DNA from: Fulvia fulva | Lineage: Eukaryota > Ascomycota > Dothideomycetes > Mycosphaerellales > Mycosphaerellaceae | Assembly: GCF_020509005.1 (NCBI RefSeq) | Contig: NC_063019.1 | Span: 2,108,001-2,172,000, forward strand | Direction of reading: 5' to 3' | Length of the DNA: 64,000 nucleotides | Part shown: positions 45,067-58,288 of the stretch, piece after piece | Layout of the letters: each line of letters begins with the position of its first letter | Numbering within the stretch: position 1 is the first letter of the stretch | Notes under the pieces: generated by a model | What the model was told of the DNA's origin: nothing | The model's database searches: none | What the model saw: only the letters and a program-made list of their open reading frames with translations | Made by a program: the position numbers and the translations under genes

Positions 45067-46219
45067 TAATACGTTGTTTAGTAGCGCTAGACGCTTCGAG
45101 AAGTACTTATATTAGTTAATAATATTAGTAGGCCTTACTTTATAGATATTAGCGAGCTGAATAAGGTAAGAATAGCTTTTATAATTAGCTATAAAGGGTA
45201 CTAATTAGCTCGTACCGTTATCGACGCGTTCTTAGTTTAGTATTATTATAAGTAGGTATAAGTACGTAGTTAGGTAAGGTATAAGTCGAATAGATGTTCT
45301 ATCTAAGAGAGGCGCGGAGGGCGCGAGAGTTATATACGGGCGCTAAGCCGCTAGTCGGATTAGTTAGTAGGCGCGGGGTCTAGGTACGTACCCGCGGGTT
45401 TAAGTAAATATACGCCGGTACGGTAATACTACCCCCCTCTTAGAGTACGCTCCGGAGTACTCTTCTCTCCTCTTATATCTATCGTATCTATTATATCTCT
45501 TATTACCTTTATAAACACCTTATTATCTATTAGACTATCGTCTAATTCGTTGTTTAGTCTATCCTCCGCGGTACTATCCTATATAACGCTACGAGGCGCG
45601 GGGTTACTACTACGGCGACATAGTATATTAACCTTAGTTAATGTCCGGACGGTATCTCTCTCGTTATATATACTAAGTTCCTCGTATAGGTGCCCTATAC
45701 CGTAGTGACTCGCGCTATCTAGGCGGCTATACTCTATATTCAGAAGAGCTTTAATATCGTCTTAACTAGCGCTAATTAGAAGATTAGCGTCTACTACTTA
45801 GTCTACTCGTCGAGTAAGATCGTTATCGCGACGCGTATCGCTCTCTTTCTTATAAGCCTAGACCCCTATTTCTACCGGGATTAGAGCTATCGCTACTTAT
45901 ACTAGTTAGCGCGCTATACGTATGCCTATAGTATTCTCATTCGGTATCTAGTCTATAGGTAGTTAAAAACTAGGTAATTTAGTCGCTCTTAGATAGTTAT
46001 AGTAAAAGTCGGCTATAGAGGCGGCGGTAGTCTCGATAACCTAGTCCGTAGCTTTATAGGATAGCTTATTATATCTAATATATTTTACTAAGTATTCCTA
46101 ATATAGCTACTTACCTCCTACCGGGGTTAGTCCTCGCGGCTATCTCTTCTTATAGTCTAGAATTTGCTTAACTTCCTATCAATTAGGTTCGGCGGGATCG
46201 GCTTCGTATTATTTATCGT
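45067..46219 (-). mobile_element. Gypsy H fragment, RIP-degraded
   Basis: Begins right after pogo copy 2 and is cut off by Gypsy B'. Near 45428 the block GTACGGTAATACTACCCCCC looks like an LTR end followed by a polypurine tract, laid out as in B (LTR end, C-run, then pol C-terminus on -). The part at 45970-46190 resembles the chromodomain end of a B-like pol. No open frame survives. The rest of the element would lie right of B', beyond this window. Confidence 0.5.
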
Positions 46220-46403
46220 TATAAGGGCGCGCGTACTATAGGGTCCGAATAAGAGAGTTATTATTCTACGAAGCTACGAAAGAGGAGCGCGAGGTACGGC
46301 GAAGTTATAAAGTAAAGCTAAGCCGTACTAACCTAATACGGAAGGTCCGCGGTTTACCCGGGCCGACGTAGCTATAGTAAGGGGTCGCGGGCTGCCCGTA
46401 ATA
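46220..46403 (-). repeat. Gypsy B' 3' LTR, RIP-mutated, 184 bp
   Basis: Same length as the B LTRs and aligns end to end, with TG/CA changed to TA at many positions (for example TGTAAGGG to TATAAGGG, and CCCGTGACA to CCCGTAATA). Confidence 0.85.
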
Positions 46404-46833
46404 GTACCCCCCCTCTTAAAACGCGTCTTAGTTCTCTAAGCGTTATCTATCTTATACGACTACTTGCCCGTACTACTCTATAACCGTACGGAAGTCTAAT
46501 TATCCTCTAATACCTTATTATTGTCTAGTAATATATCTATATCCTATCTATCTATAACTAGCCTATCCGCGACCGGCTCCCTTCGAGAAATATACTACCT
46601 AGTTAGCTAGCTTCCCCTAGACCTAAGTCTATCTTTAGCTAGTACTCGCGTATAATCCTTATAGCCTAGGTTAGGTATTATTATAGGCTCTATAGGTTTT
46701 ACTCGAGTATCGGTATAACTACCGGTACTATCGTAGAGCTAAGGGTAGTAGGTAATACCGGAGGCCTTAATTAAGATAGTAGGCTTTCCTATAACCTAGC
46801 TAGTATAGCGGTACGTAGTAAATATATACTAAG

Positions 46834-48772
46834 GGTCGACTACGAGAATTACCTATACGTAGTATCGGCTACGAACCTCTCGTCTTGCTACGAGGAGCTA
46901 AGTATTCTTACGCTAGAGCGTCGTAGGCGCGACGGGCGCGTAACGTAGGCGAAGCCGTAGTAAATAGAGGACTACTAGGAAAACGGGTATCAAAACTATT
47001 TGACAAGCGTATACTCGTGTCGGGAGCGAGTCCCTCTTCTTTCTACGTATAAGAAGGGCGCGGAACCGTAGCCTATACGCTCGATAGGACACCTCTAGTA
47101 TAAGTATAGAATTTTTACCTCTAGAGACCGTAAACCGAGCGGGCCGAGCGACGAATATTAGACGAGCGGACTATAGAATAATAACTAAGCGGACTATACG
47201 ACGGCGTCGAGCGGACTATAAAACAATCTAGTTTTTACTAGCGGGCAATACGGAGGGTAGGTAGACACGCGACGAAGCCTATAAGGGCCTATTAAGTACC
47301 CGGTATAGGAACGAGAGTTTTGCCTAAGGTACTACCTATTCCGCTATATAACGTACCTAGTCTAATATAGTAGATTATAACGAGGAAAAGACGATAGCCT
47401 AAGTAAGGAAAAGACGGCTATTAGGACGGGGAAAAGACGTATAATACGAGTAGATTAGTTGTATAATCGGGGAGGATCGAGGGTAGGGTAATAAGGAACT
47501 TTTTATTAGTTAGTAGGTAGAAACGTAGGGAGTACGCTACCCGGCGTAGTGTGTGCCCCGAGCAAACCTACGAGGTATAGACGGCCGGTTTCTAGAGATA
47601 GGCTACGGTAACGCGAAGGGCGTTAAAACCTAGGGCGTAGTATATACTAGTAGCGACGGCTAATACTATCTATATAGCCCGAGAGGACGGATACGTATAT
47701 CGGTTAATAGAGAGTACTAAAGGGCTTAGGCCCATAGAGGTAGATATTAGCTTAAGGAGTAAATAGGGAGGGAGGGCGTAGAGGGAAGCTTTTACTCCGG
47801 GCTAACCTCTCGAAACGAGGCTATACGGTAGTACTAGATACGTAGGAAAGCGCGGTTAAGACTTATTACCTTATCTCGTAGCTAGCTTACTAAATACAAT
47901 TCCTTCCTTATATAATCTAGGAGACAAAGAATAAGATAGAAAGCCGCTACCGGAGAGGGGCCGGATATAGGATAAGCTAAAAAGAGGATGACCTTACTAC
48001 CTTTACGGCCGTATAGATAAGTACCGAATAGCTAGTACGAAAAGAAGAGGAGCGTAGGACTCGCTAGGCCGGCGGGAGCAAGGCTAAGACCTAAAGCCTA
48101 GTAGAATAGATAGCGAGCTACCTATAGGAGTAGGACTAGAAAAGGAAGCCCCCTAAGACAATAGGCCCGATAGTACTCCGAGCCTTCTAGAGACATAATT
48201 ACTAGCTATATAGGGACCTAACAAGGGCCGAAGCAAGTATAGCGATCCAAATCAGGTCCGAACACATTAGATTAAGGGCCTACCTGTTTAGGAGACGCGC
48301 ACTAGACATCTATAGCCTAGCCTACTAGTGTGGCTACCTATCGCAAAACCTAGAACATATACTACTACGATGCCCGTAGTGGGCGAGAGGCAGGGGAAAT
48401 TGGAGGCACTAAGCGGGAAGGAGAGACTACAAGTCAATTATTAGGGACAAAGGCAACATTCGCCGAATCTCTCGGTAGATACTATAGTAGGGATACCTCT
48501 AGTAGTTTAGCCTCGCGAGCGAGACGGAGGAGTAGATAGACAAGAGGCGGAAGCTAGGGGGGTTGTAGATAGGGTAGTTATTAGGGTAGGCCTATAATAC
48601 TAGCGTACCCTTAATAAGGGAAATCTAAGACGATAACGAGGAGGAAAAGACAGGCGGGAAGGAGGAGGGGTTTTCACCAACACGGTTTCCCCTCTATATA
48701 TACAAAAACAAGATAGTATAGCTATATAGGGTAAAGGGCACTATAATAGCTTAACAAAATATCTATCTATCT
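46834..48772 (+). mobile_element. LINE C2, internally deleted RIP-degraded copy of C1 family
   Basis: Has the shared 5' UTR module (46834-47910) joined directly to the last 0.86 kb of the C1-type ORF (from the counterpart of about 31,235) and the ATCT-repeat tail. The target duplication ATATACTAAG lies at 46824-46833 and 48773-48782. About 2 kb present in C1 is missing. Confidence 0.8.
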
Positions 48773-48936
48773 ATATACTAAGCAGATTCTATTAGAGGTA
48801 TAGCTCGAGACAACTTATTCGTAACGGTGTTACTATTAATCCTAATCGTATTAAGCCCGAGTACCTTATTACTTAAGAGGACCTAATTAGAAAGAGCTAC
48901 GAAGCCTATAGGCGTAGACAACTCCAGCTAGTTATA

Positions 48937-51900
48937 GATAGATAGATTTGTCATTCCCCTGTTCTAGGACCCTATCCGGCCTATATAGGTATATATCTAT
49001 TATTATATACAAAGGGAAACCCGAATAGGTGAAAACCCTTCCCGCCCCCGACTACTCCTTATCTAGATTAGCTTTCCCTCTAAACGTACGTAGTCTATAT
49101 TACTACCCCGTTAGCCCCCGCTCCTAGCCGGTCTCGTCGCGCTACGTCGTGTCCTCTCTTCCTATACTACTTCTACTAGGCGGTACTGTTCTAGCTAGCC
49201 CTTCTCTAGTATCTAGTTCGTAATACGCCGTAGGTCCTTAGCGTTGTTAAGAAGTGCCCTAATCGTCCGGTTCCTCGCCTTTACTATCTACTCCCCCCTT
49301 CCTAGCGACTACCTCGGACAGACGAGGAGTACGTACCGTACGTTCTAGGAGCGATAGCCGTAGAGTTAGCTAGTATTTATGTATCCTAGAACCTTCCTCT
49401 ATAATAGGTACCCCTAGAGGCCGATGTGCTCGCTTCGTAGTTAGGTTACTATACTACTCTATACCCTCGTAAGGCGGTAGTAGATAAGCTTCGAGGGGTG
49501 CTTGACCGCGGATTTTGTAGCTAACTATTCCTTAGGTTGTCCCGCTAGCTAAGGGCGTCTACTATACCCTATAACCTAGTTGTTCCACCTCTCTTTCTAT
49601 AGTTGCTCTATAAACGATTTCTTACCTTCCTATTATATTACTAGCTATTCGTCCCTTACCCGGTAGTTCGGCTCGTTTCCGGGTCGAATGCCCTTATACG
49701 CTAGTACTAATTCGCGGGCCCTTACGACTACACTAGCGATGACCTTCTATACTAGGTACTATGCCGACTTGCCTAAGTAGGAGGTCCGTAGTCCCTAGAT
49801 ATATAGGTCGATCGGCGGTATAGCGGTCTCGTACTTAAGTATCCTCGTTAGTATCGACTTATATACCCCGGTAACCTTCCTTAGGTATTAGTTTTAGATC
49901 TTCGCTAGCGGCGCGACGAGTCCCTTCGATAGGTAGGCCCTCTCGCCTAAGGACTACACTTAGCTACTATAGGTAAGGACTAGCCGTATAATAGCCGTAT
50001 ATAGAAGTCGTAACTACCGGAAGTCCGCGCCCTATATAGACGTAGTAAGCCTCTAGTATAATACTATATTCTGTTTAGCTTTCCGTAATATTGCCTATAT
50101 TAAACAGGTACGAGTTGCGTAGTAGTAGAAGACGGCGGATTATATAAAAGACGAAGAAGGACCTAATAGGATAGCGTATATCTATATATAGTATCGCCGG
50201 TATTAGTGTAGGTGTTTTAGGAGGGACAGCTATACTTAGGACTTGACTAGCAAGCCCTAATTACTAATCCCCCTAAGTACTTAATGTTAACCCTATGACC
50301 TATATATTCTTAATAGCCTATACGTACTTCCTCTACCGTAGCGCCGGGTCTACCTATAGTCCGAGGATCCTAAGCTAATTTACCGGGTTAGTTATGTACC
50401 CCTATATCTAGATAGAAGCTTATATATTATAGAACCGTGGCCGGCGCGTAAAGTGTATTAGATTATACTTTTCTAGGGCAAACCGAGCCCCGTGCCTCCT
50501 AGCCTAGTCCTCGTAGATCTTGTGCTTCTCTTCTAGTAGCCTATAGTTCTCCTTAGTCGAGGAAGACTACGCTAGGATATTCGTGTCGTCTACGAAGCCG
50601 CTCCTAGCGGTGTTCTTAGATTCTAGGGCTAGGAGTAGCGTCGCTATAAAGAAGAGGAATAGGATAGGTACTAGCGTTAAGCCTTACGGGATTCTAGTAT
50701 AGACTACTTAAAATAGGCTTTTATACTAACCGACTAGGATCGACGTACTACGGTTTTAGAGGTAGGACCGTACGAAGTTAATAAGCTACTTAGGGAGTCC
50801 TTTCGACCTTAGGATATAGAGTAGCCGCGGGTATAATACGTAGTCGAAGGCTCCCGATATGTCTAGACTAAGTAAGGATACTACCTTGTCCCTATTCCTA
50901 TACTAGATCGCCTTTACCTAAGAGGTAATAAGTTCTATCGCGGATAGCGTCGACCGCTATAGGCGCGTACCTATCTAGGTGTCCGGGAGTAGGGAGTACT
51001 CCTCTACTACCTCGGAGAGTCTCGTTATAACTAGCTTCTTAAGCGCCTTCCTAAGAGTATTAAGGAGCGTAATTTGGCGGTACGACTTTACCTACGTATA
51101 GTCTTTCTTTTACGGCTTACGTAGGACTACTATCGTCGATTGTTTAAATACTATCGGGTAGTATCCGGTCTATAGGTAGGCGTTAAAGATCGCTACGACT
51201 ACTAGGGCTAGTTAATCTCTACACTTCTTTAGTAGCTCGTTTAGGATCCTATCCGGCCCCGGGGCTTTCTTCGCCGGTAACTTCCTAAGTATAGCGGCAA
51301 CTTCTCCCTCGGACACCTCCTATTAGACCGCGATACTAGGGGCTAGGGGAGTAGAGCTATTTATATCGCTTAGATTAGCCTCGACTAGGGGCGGGAAGAA
51401 GTTACTAGCTAGTAGACGCGCCTTAGCCTCGGGGTTACTAATCGGGCTACTAGGCGATTATAGCGCTAGGATAGAGAAGGAGGGGCCCTATATAGGGTCC
51501 TATCGGACCTCTTTTACTAGCTTCTATATCCTCGCTAGCTTGCCGGCGATTTCTTCTACTATAGCTCTCTAGCCGACCGCTTTCTCCCTCCGTATTATAG
51601 CTTTCTTCTATTAGTATACCTCCCTATATACGTTCTAGGCCTCCTCGCTATAGCTGCTCGTCTATACCCGGCGGGCTCTCCTTGCTTCTCTTACTACCGT
51701 AGCGCACTTCGGCGTCTAGTATAGTTTAGACTATGTCGTTATTTAGGTAAGCGGAACGTGAAGTAAGGTCGCTTTTCTTATCTCGTCTATTAACCCTTAG
51801 ACTGCCTCGTCTATCTTGTCTTTACTAATGTATTACTACTACGCGATCTAGACTAGTCTCTCGGAGTTATCGAGGCACGCCTAGATATTGGCCTAGTAGG

Positions 51901-54900
51901 CCTTTCCCTAGTTTAGCTTAGGGGTTCTCGCTAGTATACGTTATATCTATATCGTAATAGAGGTCCTAACTAGTATATAGTCTAATGACGCCTCGAGTAT
52001 ATATTCGATCCTATAGTAGGTTACTATATAGTAGTAGCTATCTAAGATCTAGGAGAGGTCGATCGTGCCTTAGAGTCCCCCTCTCTTCTAGGTACCTAGG
52101 TCCTTCGGGGTATTAAGGGTAATTACGTTACTCGCTATTAAGTCGAGTACTTCGTCGGCTATAGGGTACGGCTACATAAGGCTTTCCTAGGAAGGGTAGT
52201 ATACGTTGAAGTCTCCTACTACGATATAGCACCCTTGTCTCTTAAGCGCACTGTCTAGGTGTCTATAGACCCCTAGGTCGCGGCTAGACCTCGAGGCTAG
52301 CGGTTATATATATAGGTTGTGTATCTAGGTACTACCTACGTAGAGGGAGGTAATATCGCCCCCGCCTTCTTCGTCTACGTAGTACACTACCTCCTAGTCG
52401 GATTCTAGTATGTCCTTACTAACATAGAAGCACGTACGGGGTCTGCCGTCGCCTCGTAGGCATATCGTGTAGCCTAGTAACTTATAGGTCGTTAGTCTCT
52501 TATAGTACGGATTAATCTATAGCTCCTAGATTACTAGGACGTAGTGGACGTACGCGTCCGCCTCGTATAGGAAGTGGTTCTAGACTATATCCTTACTATA
52601 GTTAACGTTATACTAGATAATGCTAAGCGTATCGAGGCTAGTTATCGGTATCGACAATTATTTCCTCTATATCGTCCTATGTCCTACTACCCTATACGTC
52701 CTAGTCTACGCCTATCGGCTATATACTAAAGGGGAGCCGGGCCTAGTTAGACTCCCTCGCCGTAGCTAGTAGGGCACGTAGCCTCCCGTACGCCCTAGGT
52801 TACGTATCCTTTATATCGTTCTCGGCCCTAGGGCGCTTATACCCGACCGCCGCTAACTAGTTCCGGTATAGGCTAGCCTTACGGTCGCCGTAGAATCTTA
52901 GGGCGACGGTTCTGTTTGTAATTGCCTTGTTTTTCGCTAGTTTCCGCTATAGGTATTCCGCGCTATACGATAGGTAGTGCCCCGGACAGTTTACGTACCG
53001 TCTCGTAGCCGATATATAGTCCCTAGATATATAGTCTCCTATATAGTTCGAGTAGGCCTACTTATTTGTACACGTGTAGGTTTAGTGTCTATACTGTTAC
53101 TATTTGAAGTATTAGAGGACACGAAAGGATAAGGAGTGCTTTTCTACTATCTTAAGGCTATATTACTAGATTAGGCCTTGTTCTATCGCTAGATCCGCCG
53201 CTTTCGAGTCTTATAGCTATACTATTAGCGCCGAGGCCTTTTTACCTTCTAGCCATTTCCTATAGAGCCAAGTCGCCTTCTAGATTAGAGAGTTAAGAGT
53301 GACCGGGTTGTCCTCTTAGAAAGTACGTAGGTAAGCTTACTTAGTTAGGTCGAACTCCTTAGGTATGTCGTAGACTAGGATCGTAAATTACTTCGTTAAG
53401 ACCTTTGCTAATACCGCAACCTTAGATGCCTACTATAGCTATGCCTCTAGGTGCCTCCTAGTAGTAGTAGAGCTAGTATAGATCTATAGAGTACCGTTAG
53501 ACTATTAGTTCACTACGACCACCCCTAGTTAGTTAATTCGTTAGGCGAGCTCCTTGTTCGATAGCTTCGTAACTTCGGCCTAGTCTTCCTTTACTATAAT
53601 ACGGATCGTGACTATATCGTACGTTAGGCGGGGGCCTAGTACCGATGCCGCGACCGATGCCTAGCTATAGGGGTGTTGATTCCGGGTGGCCTTACTAATC
53701 GCCTAGGACGTCGTCCTTATTTCTTATTGCCCTCGGTAATACGATAGTATAAGCGCCGTACGTAGCTAAGTGATCATTACCTATAGAGACCGGTAAGGGA
53801 GCTAATCGTTAGTTTCTATACTTTTTACGTCCTCTATAAGTCGCTACTAGTTATCTTAGGGGGGCTTCGCCTATAGGGCCGTAGGCGCCGTTAGTACCGT
53901 AGCCTAGACTACTATTACCTAGGAGTTGCCTAATATAGCTAGGCACCTCCGCGGCGTTTAGAGCTAAAGAAATAGGGTGAAGAGAGCTTTAAGCTGTCTA
54001 GATTAAATAAGGTAGAACTCTCTTAGTCCTAGGGTAAGGAAGGAATCGTATTTAGTAAGCTAGCTACGAGATAAGGTAATAAGTCTTAACCGCGCTTTCC
54101 TACTTATCTAGTACTACCGTATAGCCTCGTTTCGAGAGGTTAGCCCGGAGTAAAAGCTTCCCTCTACGCTATCCCTCCCTATTTACTCCTTAAGCCAATA
54201 TCTACCTCTATAGGCCTAAGCCCTTTAGTGCTCTCTATTGACCGATATACGTATCCGTCCTCTCGGGCTATATAGACAGTGTTAGCCGTCGCTACTAGTG
54301 TATACTACGCCCTAGGTTTTGACGCCCTTTGCGTTACCGTAGCCTATCTCTAGAAAGCGGCCGTCTATACCTCGTAGGTTTGCTCGGGGCACACACTACG
54401 CCGGGTAGCGTACTCCTTACGTTTCTACCTACTAACTAATATAAAGTTCCTTATTACCCTGCCCTCGATCCTCCCTAATTATAGAACTAATCCACTTGTA
54501 TTATACGTCTTTTCCCCGTCCTAATAGCCGTCTTTTCCTTACTTAGGCTATCGTCTTTTCCTCGTTATAATCTACTATATTAGACTAGGTACGTTATATA
54601 GCGGAATAGGTAGTACCTTAGGCAAAACTCTCGTTCCTATACCGGGTACTTAATAGGCCCTTATAGGCTTCGTCGCGTGTCTACCTACCCTCCGTATTGC
54701 CCGCTAGTAAAAACTAGATTGTTTTATAGTCCGCTCGACGCCGTTATATAGTCCGCTTAGTTGTTGTTCTATAGTCCGCTCGTCTAATGTTCGTCGCTTA
54801 GCCCGCTCGGTTTACGGTCTCCGGAGGTGAAAATTCTATACTTATACTAGAGGTGTCCTGTCGAGCGTATAGGCCACGGTTCCGCGCCCTTCTTATACGT

Positions 54901-55111
54901 AGAAAGAAGAGGGACTCGCTCCCGACACGAGTACACGCTCGTCGGATAGTTTTTATACCCGTTTTGCTAGTAGTCCTCTATTCGCCGCGGCTTCGCCTAC
55001 GTTATACGCCCGTCGCGCCTACGACGCTCTAGCGTAAGAATACTTGGCTCTCTCGTAGCTAGACGAGAGGTTCGTAGCCGACACTACGTATAGGTGATTC
55101 TCGTCGTCGAC
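48937..55111 (-). mobile_element. LINE D1, RIP-degraded full-length Tad-like element
   Basis: Same family as intact D2, on -, with the 3' tail (GATA repeats on +) at 48937. ORF2 counterpart runs to about 52,640, ORF1 to about 53,930, and the 1.08-kb 5' UTR module covers 54034-55111. Target duplication CTCC(A/G)GCTAGTTATA lies at 48922-48936 and 55112-55126. It is split by a solo Copia LTR. Stops are frequent and TpA dominates. Confidence 0.85.
50098..50315. repeat. solo Copia-type LTR G, RIP-mutated, 218 bp
   Basis: Interrupts the D1 ORF2 remnant. Ends TATTAAAC...CTTAATA are RIP forms of TG...CA, resembling the LTR of Copia E (TGTTGAAC...CTTAACA). The 5-bp duplication GCCTA at 50093-50097 and 50316-50320 proves insertion followed by LTR-LTR recombination. 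Part of a second copy is at 63497-63610. Confidence 0.8.
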
Positions 55112-58100
55112 CTCCGGCTAGTTATAGTAAAAGTCTATAATAGCGGCGGCCGCGTGTTTAAATATATTCTTAGCCGGTTACTAGGTCTTACTATTCTCCT
55201 TATTCTAATATCTAAGCCATTTCACCTTATACTAAGTATCTACTTTACGCTTCTATACCTTCTTCACTTTGCCTACTCGCTTACGGGTATATATATCTAA
55301 GATCTTCTCTACCTTATATATATATAAATAGGTGTTATAACTATATTAGCGACTATATTAGCTTCGGTAGTATCGGGCTCGATAGTTATCGGCGGTAGTA
55401 GTACTAGATACTAGCCTTCGAGCAGTAGAAAGTCGGGATGATCGGCTCGCTAAAGTAACGAGGTATAAAAGTAGTTGTCGAGTCCTACTATAGCGTCCGA
55501 TAATCTTACTTTATATAAGAGCTTAGCTAGTATAACTTCTATAATCTAGTACGGGCTAGCGTATCTTCTATCGAGCTTCTTAGATAGTCGAGTCGTACGG
55601 ATGTTTTTAGTGCTTAGGTATACCTAGTCGCCTACTTTATAGTCTAGCGGGATACTTCGGTAGCGGTTTACTACTTTAGCTTAGAGAGCTTATTATATCC
55701 GTATATTTTCTTAAAGGTACTTATAAAGGTCGTAAACCCGGCGTACGAAGGCTTTAGCCGATCGCGTATCTAGTCGCTAGAGAGTAGTTAGTCCTCCCTC
55801 TTTTCTAGCGCTTAGGTCTACGCGCTCTATAAACTTAGGGTTATAGCCTAAAGTAGCGTAGAATAGCGACATACTAGTAGTTTTAGAAAGGTGGTTATTA
55901 ATCGCGAATTAAGCTAGACAAAGCTATTCTACCTAGTCATCTTGTACCTCGTTAGTAAATATACGGAGATACTATTCTATTACTTAGTTAGTACGTTCCG
56001 ACTGTCTATTAGTTTCTAAGTAGTATAAAGAACTTAGCTTACGACTTATATAAAGTATCTTATAAAGTTTCTTCTAGAAGGTAGTAACCTATTACTTACC
56101 GCGGTCTAAAGTAATAGTAATAGGAAATCCGCGTCGGGAGAATATATACTTAAGGAAAAGTCTTGCCGTATTCTATATAGTTATTGCTCCGATCGGAATC
56201 AGCTCGACTTCCTTCGTTAGCCTATCTATTACGGTCATAATATTGTTATAGGTTATACTATCGAGGGTGCTATTAGGAAGTCCGACTACGAAGTCTACCG
56301 CGATATATCTCTAAGGTCGGTCCGGTACTAAAAGTAGGTATAACAATCTAGGTAGCTAGGAGTATAGAGATCTCGTCGTACGGTATATACGGTAATTTAC
56401 GGTATATCTACGTACTAATCTTACTAAGCTAGGCTAATAGAATTCTCGTACTACGAGTTTATAGGTTCGAGCTCGTCCTAGATATCCTACTACTAGAGCA
56501 TTATAATTTATTCTAATAAGCCGAGTCCGTAGGGCCTAGTTATCGGGTACCTATAGGCTCTAACTATCGTACTAGTTTCGTATATATAACATATTACTAT
56601 CTACCTTATAGTACGTAGGGTGTATCTTCGCCTTCTATAAGAGTAGAGGGATAGTACTATCTTTCCGTAATATCTTAATTACCGCCTTAAGTTCTTAGTC
56701 TAGGGCGTAAGTAGTCGTTATACGGTACTCGAGTTTAGCTTCGACTTCGGCTTTATTTATAGTCTATACTTCCTAAGCTAGTACTAGCTATGTTTATAGT
56801 ACCTGTTCTAGTTCTAGAATAAACTCGATTGCTCTAGGATTTAGGGGAGTCGTCTCTTCTTCTTCGGGCGTATCTTTAATAGTAGCTCGTATAGAGTCGA
56901 TCTTAAGGAATCGCTCTAGCGGAAGTAATATCTAATACTAGTACTAATTTCTCGGATCGTACACCCCCTACGGAAGGTCCTAGCTACGTCTCGTTAGGCT
57001 ATCTAGCTTCGTTCCTTATATACCTCGGCGGTATATAATCTAGAAGTTGAATTATAATAGAAATTCTGCCTATCGCGCCTATTACCGATTTAGCTACTTC
57101 GTAGTTATAAAATATTCGAGGTTCTTATAGTCTTTAAACACTTTGACTAGATCGCTATCCTTGTCTACTTCGTAAGTAAGCTCCGGGCGCTACTCTTCGA
57201 ATGCTTTAATAATCGCGAGGAGTTCCTTATCGTAGATCTCGTAATTATACTCCTAGGGGCTCAGCTTCTTCGAATAGAAAGCTATAGGATATAACACTCC
57301 CTACTCGTCGTATTATAAGAGTATACCTATATTAATAAAGTCTAAGGAGTTAGTCTTAACGACGGTCTACCTGCCCGGTATATAGTATACTAGTATACCC
57401 GCCTTACTAAACGCTACTTTTAACGCCTCGAATGCCCTCTAGTGATTGTTAGTCTAGTCGATTCTACGGTTCTTATAATTACTAGGTCTATCTGACTTCG
57501 TTAGGTTAGTTAATAGGGATGTAATACGAGAGAAGGCCTCGATAAACCTACGGTAGAAGTTCGCGAATCCTAGGAAGGCTTAGATATCCTTAAGATTAGT
57601 TAGTGCTTCCTAGGTCTATATATATTCCAATTTCTCCGGGTCTATCTCGATGCCCTAGGGTGTAATAATAAGGCCTAGATATTTTATACGTTCCTAGTAG
57701 AACTCGGACTTATCGATATTAATAGTAAGCCCGGTCACTTATAGCTTAATTAATACCTTTCGTACGTATTCGACGTGTTCCTCTAGAGTGCCGCTAAAGA
57801 TAAGGACGTTATCTAGATATACTAATATAAAGTTATCTAGATGTTTCTATAGAACCTTATTAATATATAACTAAAAGGTTACGGGTCCGTTATAGAGGCC
57901 GAACGGTAATACGAGGCATTTATATATACTATAGCGTATTACGAAAGCTATTAGCTACTCGTACCCTTCCGCGATACGTAACTTATTAAAGGCTACTATA
58001 ATATCTAGTTTTATAAAGTACTTCTTTCCGTATATACGGTTAAGCGTTTCCTATATTAATAGAACAGGATAGCGATTCTTAATAGTAATAGCGTTTAGCC

Positions 58101-58114
58101 TACGGTAGTTAATA
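55112..58114 (-). pseudogene. Gypsy B' pol remnant (chromodomain to reverse transcriptase)
   Basis: Base-for-base counterpart of Gypsy B from about 21,524 to 24,502 on -, with the same domain order but no long open frame because of RIP stops. It is split from the next segment (63101-63496, equivalent to about 24,490-24,870) by LINE D2. Confidence 0.8.
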
Positions 58115-58288
58115 GATAGATAGATTTGTCATTCCCCTGTTCTAGGACCCTATCCGGCCTATGCAGGTATATATCTATTGTTATGTACAAAGGGAAACCC
58201 GAATAGGTGAAAACCCTTCCCGCCCCCGACTACTCCTTGTCTAGATTAGCTTTCCCTCTGAACGTACGTAGTCCATGTCACTACCCCG

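Noticed and set aside
58106..58126. GATA-repeat runs (also near 32,085, 48,765 and 48,937) considered as microsatellites
   Set aside because: All sit exactly at LINE 3' ends next to target duplications, so they are LINE tails and not independent repeats.
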